In this document: positions 43,521-53,898 of the stretch, piece after piece
Position numbering within the stretch: position 1 is the stretch's first letter
How the letters are laid out: the number at the start of each line of letters is the position of its first letter
NCBI RefSeq assembly: GCF_000380185.1
Contig: NZ_KB904749.1
Coordinates: forward strand, 60,511-124,510
Reading direction: 5' to 3'
DNA: 64,000 nt
DNA from: Thiofilum flexile DSM 14609
GTDB lineage: Bacteria > Pseudomonadota > Gammaproteobacteria > Thiotrichales > Thiotrichaceae
The notes under the pieces: generated by a model
The model's input: only the letters and a program-made list of their open reading frames with translations
The model's database searches: none
Told to the model about the DNA's origin: nothing
Translations under genes and position numbers: made by a program

Positions 43521-43626
43521 AAAAGCTACTGAGTATTGCTTCCGCAGTTGCTGTAAATACATCCTTGTACGTTACAAGGCGGCATCCCTACCGCCAATGC
43601 TGCTCCAGAAATACTCAATAGCTTTT
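43521..43626. repeat. Multi-hairpin palindromic intergenic repeat, copy 4
   Basis: Outer arms AAAAGCTACTGAGTATT (43521-43537) and AATACTCAATAGCTTTT (43610-43626) pair at 16 of 17 positions, although their sequence differs from the arms of the other copies. The inner part CCTTGTACGTTACAAGG and GGCGGCATCCCTACCGCC matches copies 1 and 2. It lies between the convergent regulator and tcdA genes. Confidence 0.82.
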
Positions 43627-43628
43627 GC

Positions 43629-44411
43629 TTAGTTATGATTAGCTTGACTAGAGGTCGTTAATTTATCCAGTACATAACTAACCGCAACTAATGCAAAAGT
43701 AGCGGTTACTGTCATCACCGACCCTAAACCGCCTGCACAACTTAGTCCTGTTTTAGCACTGGCATTATCGGCAAAACTCATAGTTTCCTCAGACCATACA
43801 CAGGGGATATCAAAACGGCGTTTAGGATTACGAGTAAAGTTATAGTCCTGACGGAGTAATTTACGCACTTTAGACAGTAATGGATCTTGCAGGCTTTTAG
43901 TTAAATCGGTGAGGCGAATTTTAGTAGGGTCTTTTTGTCCACCTGCACCACCTAGCGTAATGATTTTAATTTTATGGCGTTTACAATGAGCAATGAGTGC
44001 GGCTTTGATTTTAGAGTTATCAATACAATCGAGCACATAGTCAAACTGAGGGGTAATTAGAGTATTAATCGTTTCTAATTCTACAAAGTCTTCAATCGTA
44101 TTGACACTACAATGGGGATTAATATCAAAGCAGCGTTCTTTTAAAATAGTAACCTTAGCTTTGCCTAAAGTGCTATCTAAAGCGACTAGTTGACGATTAA
44201 TATTCGACTCACTCGCCGAATCTAAATCAATTAAGGTTAATTGCCCAACTCCACTGCGAGCGAGTGCTTCGACCGCCCAAGAGCCAACACCTCCCACGCC
44301 AATCACACAGACATGCGCTTGTTGTAGACGGGCGAAACCCTCCACACCATATAAACGAGCAATGCCACCAAAGCGGCGATTGAGATCAGGGTCAGTACTG
44401 CAAGAGGTCAT
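43629..44411 (-). CDS. tcdA: tRNA threonylcarbamoyladenosine dehydratase
   Basis: E1-like enzyme of 260 residues that uses ATP to cyclise t6A37 of tRNAs to ct6A (TcdA/CsdL). Visible are RFGGIARLYG, the nucleotide-binding CVIGVGGVGSWAVEALARSG, then LIDLDSASESNINRQ, and DYVLDCIDN. The C-terminus ends with a membrane-like stretch (GSVMTVTATFALVAVSYVLDKL) as is usual for TcdA. Its start overlaps the upstream AAA-ATPase gene's stop by ATGA (44408-44411), so it may be translated from that transcript, although the two functions are unrelated. Confidence 0.93.
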   Translation of the reverse strand: MTSCSTDPDLNRRFGGIARLYGVEGFARLQQAHVCVIGVGGVGSWAVEALARSGVGQLTLIDLDSASESNINRQLVALDSTLGKAKVTILKERCFDINPHCSVNTIEDFVELETINTLITPQFDYVLDCIDNSKIKAALIAHCKRHKIKIITLGGAGGQKDPTKIRLTDLTKSLQDPLLSKVRKLLRQDYNFTRNPKRRFDIPCVWSEETMSFADNASAKTGLSCAGGLGSVMTVTATFALVAVSYVLDKLTTSSQANHN

Positions 44412-45964
44412 AGGGGTACTCCAACAGACTCCACCGCAAAGCCTTCAATATTACGCGATAACTTACTGAACTCTACCGCTATTAGATAAATAGGTTGCTG
44501 GAGGGCACGGTATTTATCAGCATAGCCTTTATTTTTTAATTGCTCCATAGCGGCTTCTGGGCTGCTATTTTCGATGACTTTAAATTCAAACAGGTAAATA
44601 GCTCCATTGAATTGTACCGTCATATCAATACGTCCTAAATTGGTGGCATCCTCGACAGTAACATTTAAACCCAATGAGGCAAAATAAGAATAAAATACAC
44701 TAGCGTAATAGCCTTCATAGTTTTGAATATCATTATTGCTATACCAGTGATAGGGGATACTAGCAAAGAAGCTATGAAACAGTGACTTTAAGCCTAATAA
44801 ATCATTAGCTTTTAATAAATCATATAAACGTAAAGTCTGAATACCTTGCGCCTTTTGGTTTTTAACCCATGCGGATAAGAGAATCTCATTAAGACTTTGG
44901 TAAACCTCTTGATTAGGATAGCCTAAGGTATAGAACTCCTTATCGCCTGCCCAGAGAGTATTTTTAATGGTTAAATAGCCGGTTTGAAATAATAAAGCAT
45001 CGGTTTCTATATCATCCACGTCAAATTTAGAGAGGACAGTCGCACTACTAATACTATTATCTAATGAGATAGAGGTCACTTTACGCTTAAGTAACAAATC
45101 CACTAAAAAGGTAGGTGTACCCGTTTCAAACCAATAGTTTTTAAATTTGCCGGTATCAAACAGTTGTAGAACATCAAAAGGGTTATAAACACCGTCACCT
45201 AACCAGTGATAACCATTATACCATCTACGAATTTCATCTCGATCAAATCTTGATAGTTCTGGCGAAAATACTTGATCTACATCGGTATCAGTATAACCAC
45301 ATAAGGCGGAATAACGTTCATCTAAAGTAATATCTTTTAAGTTGTTTAGGCCAGAAAATAAACTAACTTTAGAAAATTTGGTAACACCCGTTAAAAAGCT
45401 CAGTTTAATATAAGCATCATAGTCTTTAATGGTGCCATAAAATCCACGGAGGAAATCACGATTCGCACGAGCGATCTCAGGGTAATGCAGAGCATCCAAA
45501 ATAGGTTTGTCGTATTCATCAATCAGAATTACAACAGATTGCCCCGTTTCTTGTTTTGTGTAACGAATTAGTGCTTGTAGACGCTCAGGACAGGTACTAT
45601 AACCGGACTGAAATCCCCACTGAGCTTCTAGTGTATCTAATTGAGCACTGAGGTTCTGAGGTAAATAATCAGCATGGGTAAAATTACCACTGGCAAAACT
45701 GAAGCGTAATACGGGATACTTTACTGCCCAATTCCATTGATCATACACCGCTAGATCTTGAAATAGGGGTTGATTACCCTCAAACAATTCTTTCAGCGTA
45801 TCAAGAAATAGACTCTTACCAAAACGGCGCGGGCGAGAGAGGAAATAGTGCTTGCCTTCATTGATTAGTTTGTAGGCTAGAGCTGTTTTATCAACGTAGT
45901 AATAGCCTTCTCGACGTATTTCGGCAAAGGTTTGAATACCAATGGGGAGCTTTTTACGGAGCAT
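44408..45964 (-). CDS. AAA ATPase with C-terminal PD-(D/E)XK nuclease domain (copy 2)
   Basis: A 518-residue paralogue of the protein at 37635-39188, with the same layout. N-terminal KLPIGIQTFAEIRREGYYYVDKT, Walker A RPRRFGKSLFL, Walker B VILIDEYDKPILDAL, and C-terminal nuclease core GRIDMTVQFNGAIYLFEFKVIE are all present. The two are close over the ATPase half and differ more in the region between residues about 290 and 400. It overlaps tcdA by four bases. The segment GFYGTIKDYDAYIKLSFLTGVTKFSK is a strong family marker. Function not established; both metal-binding acidic residues are kept, so nuclease activity is possible. Confidence 0.87.
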   Translation of the reverse strand: MLRKKLPIGIQTFAEIRREGYYYVDKTALAYKLINEGKHYFLSRPRRFGKSLFLDTLKELFEGNQPLFQDLAVYDQWNWAVKYPVLRFSFASGNFTHADYLPQNLSAQLDTLEAQWGFQSGYSTCPERLQALIRYTKQETGQSVVILIDEYDKPILDALHYPEIARANRDFLRGFYGTIKDYDAYIKLSFLTGVTKFSKVSLFSGLNNLKDITLDERYSALCGYTDTDVDQVFSPELSRFDRDEIRRWYNGYHWLGDGVYNPFDVLQLFDTGKFKNYWFETGTPTFLVDLLLKRKVTSISLDNSISSATVLSKFDVDDIETDALLFQTGYLTIKNTLWAGDKEFYTLGYPNQEVYQSLNEILLSAWVKNQKAQGIQTLRLYDLLKANDLLGLKSLFHSFFASIPYHWYSNNDIQNYEGYYASVFYSYFASLGLNVTVEDATNLGRIDMTVQFNGAIYLFEFKVIENSSPEAAMEQLKNKGYADKYRALQQPIYLIAVEFSKLSRNIEGFAVESVGVPL

Positions 45965-46064
45965 GGAATCACTGTTTTACTAGGCTACTGGAAAAAGAGG
46001 CAGTTGTTATTTTAAATAATAGCATAGAGTGCCGCCGCTTGTCTGTGAGGGTAAAGGACTAGAG

Positions 46065-46101
46065 CAAGAGTAATCGAGCGAGAACTGCTCGATTACTCTT
46101 G
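46065..46101. repeat. Perfect 15-bp hairpin with repeat-family core
   Basis: CAAGAGTAATCGAGC (46065-46079) and GCTCGATTACTCTTG (46087-46101), 7-base loop. The stem contains GTAATCGAG, the tip of the outer arm of repeat copy 2, as if only the outer stem remained. It lies behind purA on the minus strand and could act as a terminator stem, but no U-run follows. Confidence 0.7.
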
Positions 46102-46120
46102 AGCGACTTAGGTTAAGTCA

Positions 46121-47425
<1,305 letters not shown>

Positions 47426-48610
47426 TCAAACTTTATTAAGAATCCATTGCCCATTCGTATATACGAGTTGGCGGGTTAATCCTAGCTCTGCTGCTGTACT
47501 CACCTGTCCTGCTAAAGCGCGAATTACACATTCACCCTGTAGGCGTAATTGAGCAATTGCTTGATCTAACGCAGGGTCTTGAGTAGCAGGTGCTAAAATA
47601 GCGCCATTATCCATCAGAGCAGCAGGCAGATATTGCACTAACTCGTGTAGGTTGGTACTAAATCCGGTCGCAGGTCGAGAGCGCCCAAACGCTTCACCTA
47701 TACCATCATAACGCCCGCCGCGTGCGATCTCCGATCCTGTTCCGGGTGTATAAGCCGCATAGACAATACCTGTATGATAGCTATAGCCCGATAGTTCGGC
47801 TAAATCAATATGGATACGGCAAGTCGGATAATGGCGTTGTAGCGTCTCAACAATCTGTTGTAGATAATCGAGGGCGGCTAGGACATTAGGTTGTGCTAAC
47901 TGTAGAGCATTACGGGCATCTTGCAGCACTTCGACCCCACCATAAAGGCGTGGCAAGGCATGTAGCATCGCGCGTATTTCATCACTACAAGTAAGCTTAG
48001 CTAACCACTGATCTAATTCAGGCAGGGACTTGCGCTCTAAGATGGCTAGATAGTGCTTTTGTTCTACTTCATCTAATTTTGCTTGAGCCACCAGACCGCT
48101 GAATATTTCTACATGACCGATACCAAGTAAAATATCAGGTACATGGCAGTGCATAAGGGTTTGGATTAATAAGGCTAGTATTTCTACATCACTATCGATG
48201 CCTGCATGCCCAAATAGTTCGGCACCCACTTGCAAGGGAGCACGCGAACCATCACGGTGAAAGCTTTTTGTTCTTAATACCGTGCCAATATAGCAAAGGC
48301 GATTGATTTCATTTGCTCTTAGGCGGTGGGCATCCATACGCGCCACTTGTGGGGTCATATCAGCGCGAACCCCCATCATGCGCCCATTGAGCTGATCGGT
48401 CACTTTAAAGGTTTGCAAATCCAGATCAGTGCCTTGTGCAATACGCAAGGACTCCAGATACTCCACCATGGGTGGCATAACGAGTTGATAGCCCCAAGTG
48501 GCATATAAATCAAGTAGTTCACGGCGTAAGCGCTCTAGACGTGCGGCATCAATAGGCAATGCCTCATTAATCCCGTCGGGGAGCGCCCAGTATTGATTAG
48601 CATTGGACAT
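47426..48610 (-). CDS. hisZ: ATP phosphoribosyltransferase regulatory subunit
   Basis: HisS-like protein of 394 residues without tRNA-synthetase function that partners with the short form of HisG in the first step of histidine synthesis. WALPDGINEALPIDAARLERLRRELLDLYATWGY is the usual opening, followed by class II motif-2-like VRADMTPQVARMDAHR and the motif-3-like ARGGRYDGIGEAFGRSRPATGFS. Length and position next to purA match gammaproteobacterial HisZ. Its presence predicts a short-form HisG elsewhere in the genome. Confidence 0.94.
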   Translation of the reverse strand: MSNANQYWALPDGINEALPIDAARLERLRRELLDLYATWGYQLVMPPMVEYLESLRIAQGTDLDLQTFKVTDQLNGRMMGVRADMTPQVARMDAHRLRANEINRLCYIGTVLRTKSFHRDGSRAPLQVGAELFGHAGIDSDVEILALLIQTLMHCHVPDILLGIGHVEIFSGLVAQAKLDEVEQKHYLAILERKSLPELDQWLAKLTCSDEIRAMLHALPRLYGGVEVLQDARNALQLAQPNVLAALDYLQQIVETLQRHYPTCRIHIDLAELSGYSYHTGIVYAAYTPGTGSEIARGGRYDGIGEAFGRSRPATGFSTNLHELVQYLPAALMDNGAILAPATQDPALDQAIAQLRLQGECVIRALAGQVSTAAELGLTRQLVYTNGQWILNKV

Positions 48611-48617
48611 GGTGGAG

Positions 48618-48809
48618 TTAATCAGTCAGAAAGAGCAGTAGGATACCAGCAATAATGCTAGCGAGACCAATCAAACGTAAGGTTTTTTCCGAATAGGTCA
48701 AAAATTCTGTATACGTTTTCTTAGATAAGCCGGGGCTTATAAACGGCAGTAAGCCCTCTATAATAAGTAAGAGGGCTATGGCAGTTAATAGACTTTGCCA
48801 ATCGATCAT
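48618..48809 (-). CDS. DUF2065 small membrane protein
   Basis: A 63-residue inner-membrane protein with two hydrophobic segments (LLTAIALLLIIEGLLPFISP and LRLIGLASIIAGILLLFL). DUF2065 (YjeT in E. coli) is found between hflC and hisZ/purA in many gammaproteobacteria, as here. The function is unknown; the constant position suggests a link to the HflKC membrane complex or simply to the operon. It starts 3 bases behind hflC. Confidence 0.9.
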   Translation of the reverse strand: MIDWQSLLTAIALLLIIEGLLPFISPGLSKKTYTEFLTYSEKTLRLIGLASIIAGILLLFLTD

Positions 48810-48812
48810 AGC

Positions 48813-49721
48813 TTACTGAGCCGCAACAGCGTTAGGCTGAGGCTGTTTCAGGTAGCGGAAGAAATCCATACTAGGATCTAAAATCATCACACTAGAGTTA
48901 TCTCCTAGCGAACCGCGATAAGCTTGTAAACTACGATAGAATGAATAAAAAGCAGCATCCGCTTGATAAGCCTTAGCATAAATCTCAGCAGACTTAGCAT
49001 CCCCTTCACCTCGTATCCGTTCGGCATCCCTATAGGCTTCGGCTAGAATAATGGTCGACTCACGATCCGCAGCCGCTTGGATTTTTTCGGCTTCTTCCTT
49101 ACCGCGTGAACGGAAGTCTTGTGCGACCCGTTTACGCTCGGAGCGCATGCGCTCATACACCGATTCGCTAACCTGATCAGGGAAGTCGATTTTGCTGACC
49201 CGCACATCCACCACTTCAATCCCTAGTTCTTTAGAGGCTTCATTGGATTTGGTTTTTAAACCCTGCATGATTTGAGCACGTTGAGCGCTTAAGGCTTCTT
49301 CAATGGTGCGCTTAGAAAATTCATTACGTAGGCCATCCTTCATAATATCTTCTAAACGACTGGTCGCATCTTGCATACTGCCACCACTGGTAGAACGGTA
49401 AAACTTACCCACATCCTCAATGCGCCACTTCACGAAAAAGTCGACTTGCACATATTTCTTCTCGCTCGTTAAGAAGCGTTCTGAACTGGATTCTAAGGAT
49501 AGAATTTGCGAGGGGAAATAAGCCACTTGCTCCATAATAGGGATTCTAAAGTGTAAACCCGGAACAATATTAGACTCCACAATTTCCCTAAAACGGAATT
49601 TAATCGCCTGCTGGCGTTGATCCACGGTATAGGCCATGGCATATAACGCAACGACTAACACGCCTGCGGATATGCCAATGATTTTAAGCGTCGAGGTATT
49701 CAATTTATCCATCATACTCAT
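48813..49721 (-). CDS. hflC: HflC, SPFH-domain regulator of the FtsH protease
   Basis: A 302-residue membrane protein with one N-terminal transmembrane segment (LKIIGISAGVLVVALYAMAY) and a periplasmic SPFH/band-7 domain (VDQRQQAIKFRFREIV, then VVDVRVSKIDFPDQVSESVYERM). It has a long coiled-coil helix (EAEKIQAAADRESTIILAEAYRDAERIRGEGDA, described here only by its composition) and a C-terminal FRYLKQP. With HflK it forms a large ring around FtsH and limits its access to membrane substrates. It follows hflK by 2 bases. GGGAGG is placed upstream of the start. Confidence 0.95.
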   Translation of the reverse strand: MSMMDKLNTSTLKIIGISAGVLVVALYAMAYTVDQRQQAIKFRFREIVESNIVPGLHFRIPIMEQVAYFPSQILSLESSSERFLTSEKKYVQVDFFVKWRIEDVGKFYRSTSGGSMQDATSRLEDIMKDGLRNEFSKRTIEEALSAQRAQIMQGLKTKSNEASKELGIEVVDVRVSKIDFPDQVSESVYERMRSERKRVAQDFRSRGKEEAEKIQAAADRESTIILAEAYRDAERIRGEGDAKSAEIYAKAYQADAAFYSFYRSLQAYRGSLGDNSSVMILDPSMDFFRYLKQPQPNAVAAQ

Positions 49722-49723
49722 GA

Positions 49724-50932
49724 TTAACGTCCCTCCCGTGTAGCACCCGGAGCTAAATTACGTTCTTGGCGTGTTGAGCTAGTATTAGTCACAGCAGGAG
49801 CCGTTGAGGTAATCATCCCTCGGCTATCACTATTTTGTGAGGTAAAGCTCGCCGGTGGTGTCGGTGGAGGCGGAAGGCTACTCACGGCTGAACCGGGTTC
49901 GATGGGCAAATACAAAATATTTTGCTGTTTATTATCAACCAATACTTTGCGTGATCCGGTTAGCACTTTTTCCATCGTGTCAAGATATAAACGTTCACGA
50001 GTGACAATAGGAGCCTTTTGGTATTCGCTGAGTAACTGGGTAAAGCGGGCGGTATCCCCTTGGGCTTGAGCGGTTACTTGCTCACGATAAGCATTGGCTT
50101 CTTCTAGTTTACGAGCAGCTTGACCACGTGCTTCGGGGACTACTTTTTTAGCATAAGCATCGGCTTCATTTTGGAAGCGATTCGCATCTTCCCGTGCGCG
50201 GTTGGCATCATCAAACGCATCTTTCACTTCCGTTGGTGCTTCGGCATAGGTGAGGTTAACTTTAATAATCCTTACCCCGGCATTATAACCATTGAGAATG
50301 TCTTGCATGAGCGTTTGCGTTTCGAGTGCTATTTGTTCACGCCCTTCTTTTAAAATAAAATCCATACTATTGCGTCCGACCACTTCACGAATAGAGCTAC
50401 GCAATACTTGATACAAAGTGCCGTGCTGATCAACCGAGCTGTCAATATTACGCACATTAAAACTATAAGCGACCGGGTCGCTGACTTTGTATTGCACAGA
50501 AACCGCAATATCGACAATATTTTCGTCTTTGGTCAACATGGTGCTGCGGTCTTGAGCGCTACGGTTTTGATCCACATCAACAATTTCAATGCGCTCAATC
50601 GGATAGGGTAGGTGCCAATGTAATCCAGGCCCCGTGGTTTCCGCATACGAGCCAAAACGTAATACTAACGCCTGTTGGCGTGCATCGACGGTATAAATAC
50701 CAAAAGCTAGCCACGCAACCACCCCCGCAGCGGCTAATAGACCTAAGGTTTTGAGATTGGGACTTTGGCTAGGGGAGGAGTTATTAGAGCCACCGCTACG
50801 ACCTCCTAGTAATTCATTTAGTTTTTTAGTAAACGAATTGAGTAGTTCTTCTGGACTCGCTTTGCTTCCTGTAGAGCGCTTTTTGCCAGTCCATGGATCC
50901 TGATTGTTATCTCCCGGTTCATTCCAGGGCAT
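49724..50932 (-). CDS. hflK: HflK, SPFH-domain regulator of the FtsH protease
   Basis: A 402-residue partner of HflC. The Gly/Ser/Asn-rich cytoplasmic N-terminus (MPWNEPGDNNQDPW) is typical, followed by a transmembrane segment near residue 65 (LLAAAGVVAWLAFGIYTV) and the SPFH domain (DARQQALVLRFGSYAETTGPGLHWHLPYP). A coiled-coil region rich in Ala, Glu and Gln comes next, and the tail is Pro/Ser/Thr-rich. Together with hflC, DUF2065, hisZ and purA it forms the expected operon; hfq and hflX, often upstream in this cluster, are absent here. Confidence 0.95.
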   Translation of the reverse strand: MPWNEPGDNNQDPWTGKKRSTGSKASPEELLNSFTKKLNELLGGRSGGSNNSSPSQSPNLKTLGLLAAAGVVAWLAFGIYTVDARQQALVLRFGSYAETTGPGLHWHLPYPIERIEIVDVDQNRSAQDRSTMLTKDENIVDIAVSVQYKVSDPVAYSFNVRNIDSSVDQHGTLYQVLRSSIREVVGRNSMDFILKEGREQIALETQTLMQDILNGYNAGVRIIKVNLTYAEAPTEVKDAFDDANRAREDANRFQNEADAYAKKVVPEARGQAARKLEEANAYREQVTAQAQGDTARFTQLLSEYQKAPIVTRERLYLDTMEKVLTGSRKVLVDNKQQNILYLPIEPGSAVSSLPPPPTPPASFTSQNSDSRGMITSTAPAVTNTSSTRQERNLAPGATREGR

Positions 50933-51158
50933 AAAAAACTCCTAAAGTAATGGCTATCCAGACCTATATGCGTTAAATATTGAGCGTTTGGTAATGGCAG
51001 CGCAGGCATAATTAAACTAAGAAGCGCATTGTAAGCAGGTCATTTAAGAGTGGCAACTTTACTCCGTAATAAATGGACTTTAATTGAGCTTTCAATCACT
51101 CAAAAAAGGCGGATGGAGTCAATGCGGGGCTTGAAAATAGAAAAATTTAGGCAACACA

Positions 51159-51194
51159 CTATACTTTGCACTGTTCGCACAGCGCAAAGTATAG
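51159..51194 (-). terminator. Hairpin behind grxD
   Basis: Perfect 11-bp stem CTATACTTTGC (51159-51169) and GCAAAGTATAG (51184-51194), 14-base loop, placed 28 bases after the grxD stop on the minus strand. A U-rich run comes only about 15 bases later, so termination is likely but not certain. Confidence 0.5.
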
Positions 51195-51222
51195 GGAATA
51201 AGGTTATTAGGGGTGATTAAAA

Positions 51223-51600
51223 TTAAGCGCTAGGCTGAACTTCATCGGCTGGGGTATCAAGTGCAGGCGCTTGTGCCGCCTTATGTTTAGCAACCGCTGC
51301 TTTAACAGCAGGCACTAACTCGCCATTTTGCAACATTTCTAAAGTAATATCGCAACCACCAATCAGCTCACCATCTACATAGATTTGTGGGAAGGTAGGC
51401 CAATCGGCATAGCGTGGCAAGTTTTGGAAAATTTCAGGGTCAGCTAATACATTAACATAAGCGAATTCTTCACCACACTGCATTAATGCTTGAGCTGCGC
51501 GGCTGGAAAAGCCACATTGCGGCATGCGTGGGGTACCCTTCATAAAAATGACAACGGGATTATCTTTAACCGCTTGGTCAATGCGTTCCATAACGTCCAT
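51223..51600 (-). CDS. grxD: Monothiol glutaredoxin (Grx4 type)
   Basis: A 125-residue cytoplasmic glutaredoxin with the CGFS active site in KGTPRMPQCGFSSRAAQAL, the TFPQIYVDGELIGGCDI glutathione-binding segment, and VVIFMKGTP. Such proteins carry a [2Fe-2S] cluster with glutathione and deliver it in Fe-S assembly with BolA. It has a short Ala/Pro/Asp-rich C-terminal extension beyond the E. coli length of 115. It is a single gene between hflK and ppk2, with a hairpin behind it. Confidence 0.95.
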   Translation of the reverse strand: MDVMERIDQAVKDNPVVIFMKGTPRMPQCGFSSRAAQALMQCGEEFAYVNVLADPEIFQNLPRYADWPTFPQIYVDGELIGGCDITLEMLQNGELVPAVKAAVAKHKAAQAPALDTPADEVQPSA

Positions 51601-51713
51601 AAATACTCCTAAAATAGTAAACTTTCGTTAATGGCACTATTCTAACGTGCATTACTCGGAAATACACGTTACTCCTTAAGAATACTACATAGCGGCTAAG
51701 TTAAGTCAGTGCT

Positions 51714-52802
51714 TTAGTTGCTTAAACTAGCGCGACCCACGATAAGCGGATCAACAGGCACGACGGTCTTAGGGTCTTTGCCGGCATAGGCTAATTTATT
51801 TAACACATAGCGCATCGCATTGAGGCGAGCACGTTTTTTACAGTCTGACTTAATAATAGTCCAAGGTGACTCAGCCGTGTCGGTATGGAAGAACATCGCT
51901 TCTTTAGCCTTACTGTAATCTTCCCATTTTTCTAGGGAGGCGAGATCAATAGGGCTGAGCTTCCATTGTTTGAGCGGATGGATTTTACGCTCTTTAAAGC
52001 GACGGCGTTGTTCTTCACGACTCACAGAGAACCAGAATTTAATGACATGAATACCGCTTTTGACCAGATGGCGCTCAAACTCAGGAGCTTGACGCATAAA
52101 CTCTAAGTATTCATCTTCACTACAAAAGCCCATCACACGCTCAACCCCCGCACGGTTATACCAAGAGCGGTCAAACATGACGATTTCGCCAGCAGTAGGA
52201 AGATGAGACACATAACGTTGGAAATACCATTGACCCCGTTCGGTTTCAGTGGGTTTTTCCAACGCGACCACACGAGCACCACGAGGATTGAGATGCTCCA
52301 TAAAGCGCTTAATGGTTCCCCCTTTACCCGCCGCATCACGACCTTCAAATAGGATCACTACACGCTGTCCGGTCTCACGTACCCACATTTGTAATTTGAG
52401 GAGTTCAACTTGTAGGTGATATTTTTGCTGTTCGTAATTTTTGCGTGACATACGATTTTTATACGGGTAAACCGCCGTGCGCCAATTTTCGATTAACTCA
52501 TCATCGGGACTCGCTGGTAGCTTGTTGTCCGCAGTCCATTTAAGCAGCGCCGACTTTAAACGGGCTGCATCTTCAGGGGAGGCATCACTCAAGAGTGTTT
52601 CTAGCGTTGAAAGAATCTGTGAGTCATTATCAGCATCGGGTTGTTTTTGCATGCTTTGAATAATATCTTCAATGGCAGTCAAACGCGCCGACCCTGTTTT
52701 ATTAACCCCCTCATTGACAGTGAACTCTTCCACGGGCTGATCGTCGCTGCGTGGGGATTGCGTCATGGTAATAGTGGGTTCAACAGTTTGATCATTATCC
52801 AT
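51714..52802 (-). CDS. ppk2: Polyphosphate kinase 2
   Basis: PPK2-family kinase of 362 residues that transfers phosphate between polyphosphate and nucleotides. Walker A is FEGRDAAGKGG, followed by TIKRFMEHLNPRGARVV, the lid segment EKPTETERGQWYFQRYV, and MFDRSWYNRAGVERVMGF with the Walker B Asp. KFWFSVSREEQRRRF and RKIHPLKQWKLSP complete the core. The first 80 or so residues are an acidic, low-complexity extension. GGAGG lies upstream of ATG 52802. It looks like a class I, single-domain PPK2; the direction of the reaction cannot be told. It is a single gene. Confidence 0.94.
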   Translation of the reverse strand: MDNDQTVEPTITMTQSPRSDDQPVEEFTVNEGVNKTGSARLTAIEDIIQSMQKQPDADNDSQILSTLETLLSDASPEDAARLKSALLKWTADNKLPASPDDELIENWRTAVYPYKNRMSRKNYEQQKYHLQVELLKLQMWVRETGQRVVILFEGRDAAGKGGTIKRFMEHLNPRGARVVALEKPTETERGQWYFQRYVSHLPTAGEIVMFDRSWYNRAGVERVMGFCSEDEYLEFMRQAPEFERHLVKSGIHVIKFWFSVSREEQRRRFKERKIHPLKQWKLSPIDLASLEKWEDYSKAKEAMFFHTDTAESPWTIIKSDCKKRARLNAMRYVLNKLAYAGKDPKTVVPVDPLIVGRASLSN

Positions 52803-53011
52803 AAATACCTCCTTGGTGAGGAAAAACTGAATGAGACCCTAAGTAAACCGCTAGTTTATCAGGGGCCGAAAAATCCCTTATAATAGTCTTAATTAAAACG
52901 TTATGTCTGTGCGAAATATCAATTTACACCAAAGCGGCAAGGGTTGAAATGGTTTTTTTTTAGGCAATACGAGAAGATTAGCACTAGATGCACAGGCTTA
53001 AATCAGCTTAG

Positions 53012-53044
53012 CAAAGCACTCTGATTATATTAGAAAGTGCTTTG
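53012..53044. terminator. Hairpin behind the secreted unknown gene
   Basis: CAAAGCACT (53012-53020) and AGTGCTTTG (53036-53044) form a perfect 9-bp stem with a 15-base loop, 9 bases after the minus-strand stop. No U-run follows on that strand, so the role is uncertain. Confidence 0.4.
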
Positions 53045-53052
53045 TTGGGGGA

Positions 53053-53898
53053 TTAACGAAAAGCCTTGAGTGTAGGTAGCCATCTATTAACAGCCGCTTT
53101 TACCTGAGTTGCTGCTTGATGTTTACGTTGAGCATTTTCTTCTTTAGAAAGGTCTGCACTATACCAATCACCAGGGCAATCTGCTGAGAAGATGGGACCT
53201 TGCTCTAGGATTTTGTATTGCTTACCATTATAGCCCCATTTCAGCAATACCTTACCACAACCTATTTTCTCTTGTGGGGCAAAGCGTATGACATAATGTT
53301 CTGTTCGCATCTGACGATACCCTGCCTTATCTTGAGGAGTTTTAGTAATACTAAGTGGCCCATCACTTTCCATCAAAACTCTACTCTTATTTTGGCTATC
53401 CTGTTGAAGCACCCATGAATGTATACCTCCTCCATCGCCTCGCACTTGCCCCTTCAGGCACCCATATAATGAAGTCGATATAAACCATTCTTGTGTTTTG
53501 GAATTATTATCCAGCTCAAATGGAACCCCTACAAACGAACAACTTTTTAATTTTTCTAAATTACTGGATGTGTACAGATAAGCATAGGCTGCTTTAAAAG
53601 GGTTATAGGTAGTAGATCGAAACAAGTTTTGCTTCACTATATTAGGTAATTGATCTATTTCAACGGTTCCTATGGTGCTATTTAAACTCTTATATAAAGT
53701 AGCTCTTCCATAAACCAGACCAGCAATTTTTTTAGTAAGAGGATTAGAATTATTAGGCAAACTACCCGCAAATAAATATCTATTAGCATCTAAAATTTGA
53801 GCAGGCTGTGCCTGAGCAATACTGCAGAGAAATACTAACGACAAGGTAAATAAAGTTAAATATTGGCATTTTTTCAATATCCATTTAATAGCTAGCAT
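53053..53898 (-). CDS. Secreted protein of unknown function
   Basis: A 281-residue protein with a signal peptide (LTLFTLSLVFLCSIAQAQPAQ, after a basic start). The mature part has several separated Cys (KSCSFVG, LYGCLKGQVRGDGGGIHSW, KIGCGKVLLKWGY, SADCPGDWY), which suggests disulfides and a periplasmic or surface location. No family is recognised. Codon use looks more AT-rich than its ppk2 neighbour. It is divergent from the Rpn nuclease gene, and no operon partner exists, so context gives no clue to function. Confidence 0.6.
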   Translation of the reverse strand: MLAIKWILKKCQYLTLFTLSLVFLCSIAQAQPAQILDANRYLFAGSLPNNSNPLTKKIAGLVYGRATLYKSLNSTIGTVEIDQLPNIVKQNLFRSTTYNPFKAAYAYLYTSSNLEKLKSCSFVGVPFELDNNSKTQEWFISTSLYGCLKGQVRGDGGGIHSWVLQQDSQNKSRVLMESDGPLSITKTPQDKAGYRQMRTEHYVIRFAPQEKIGCGKVLLKWGYNGKQYKILEQGPIFSADCPGDWYSADLSKEENAQRKHQAATQVKAAVNRWLPTLKAFR

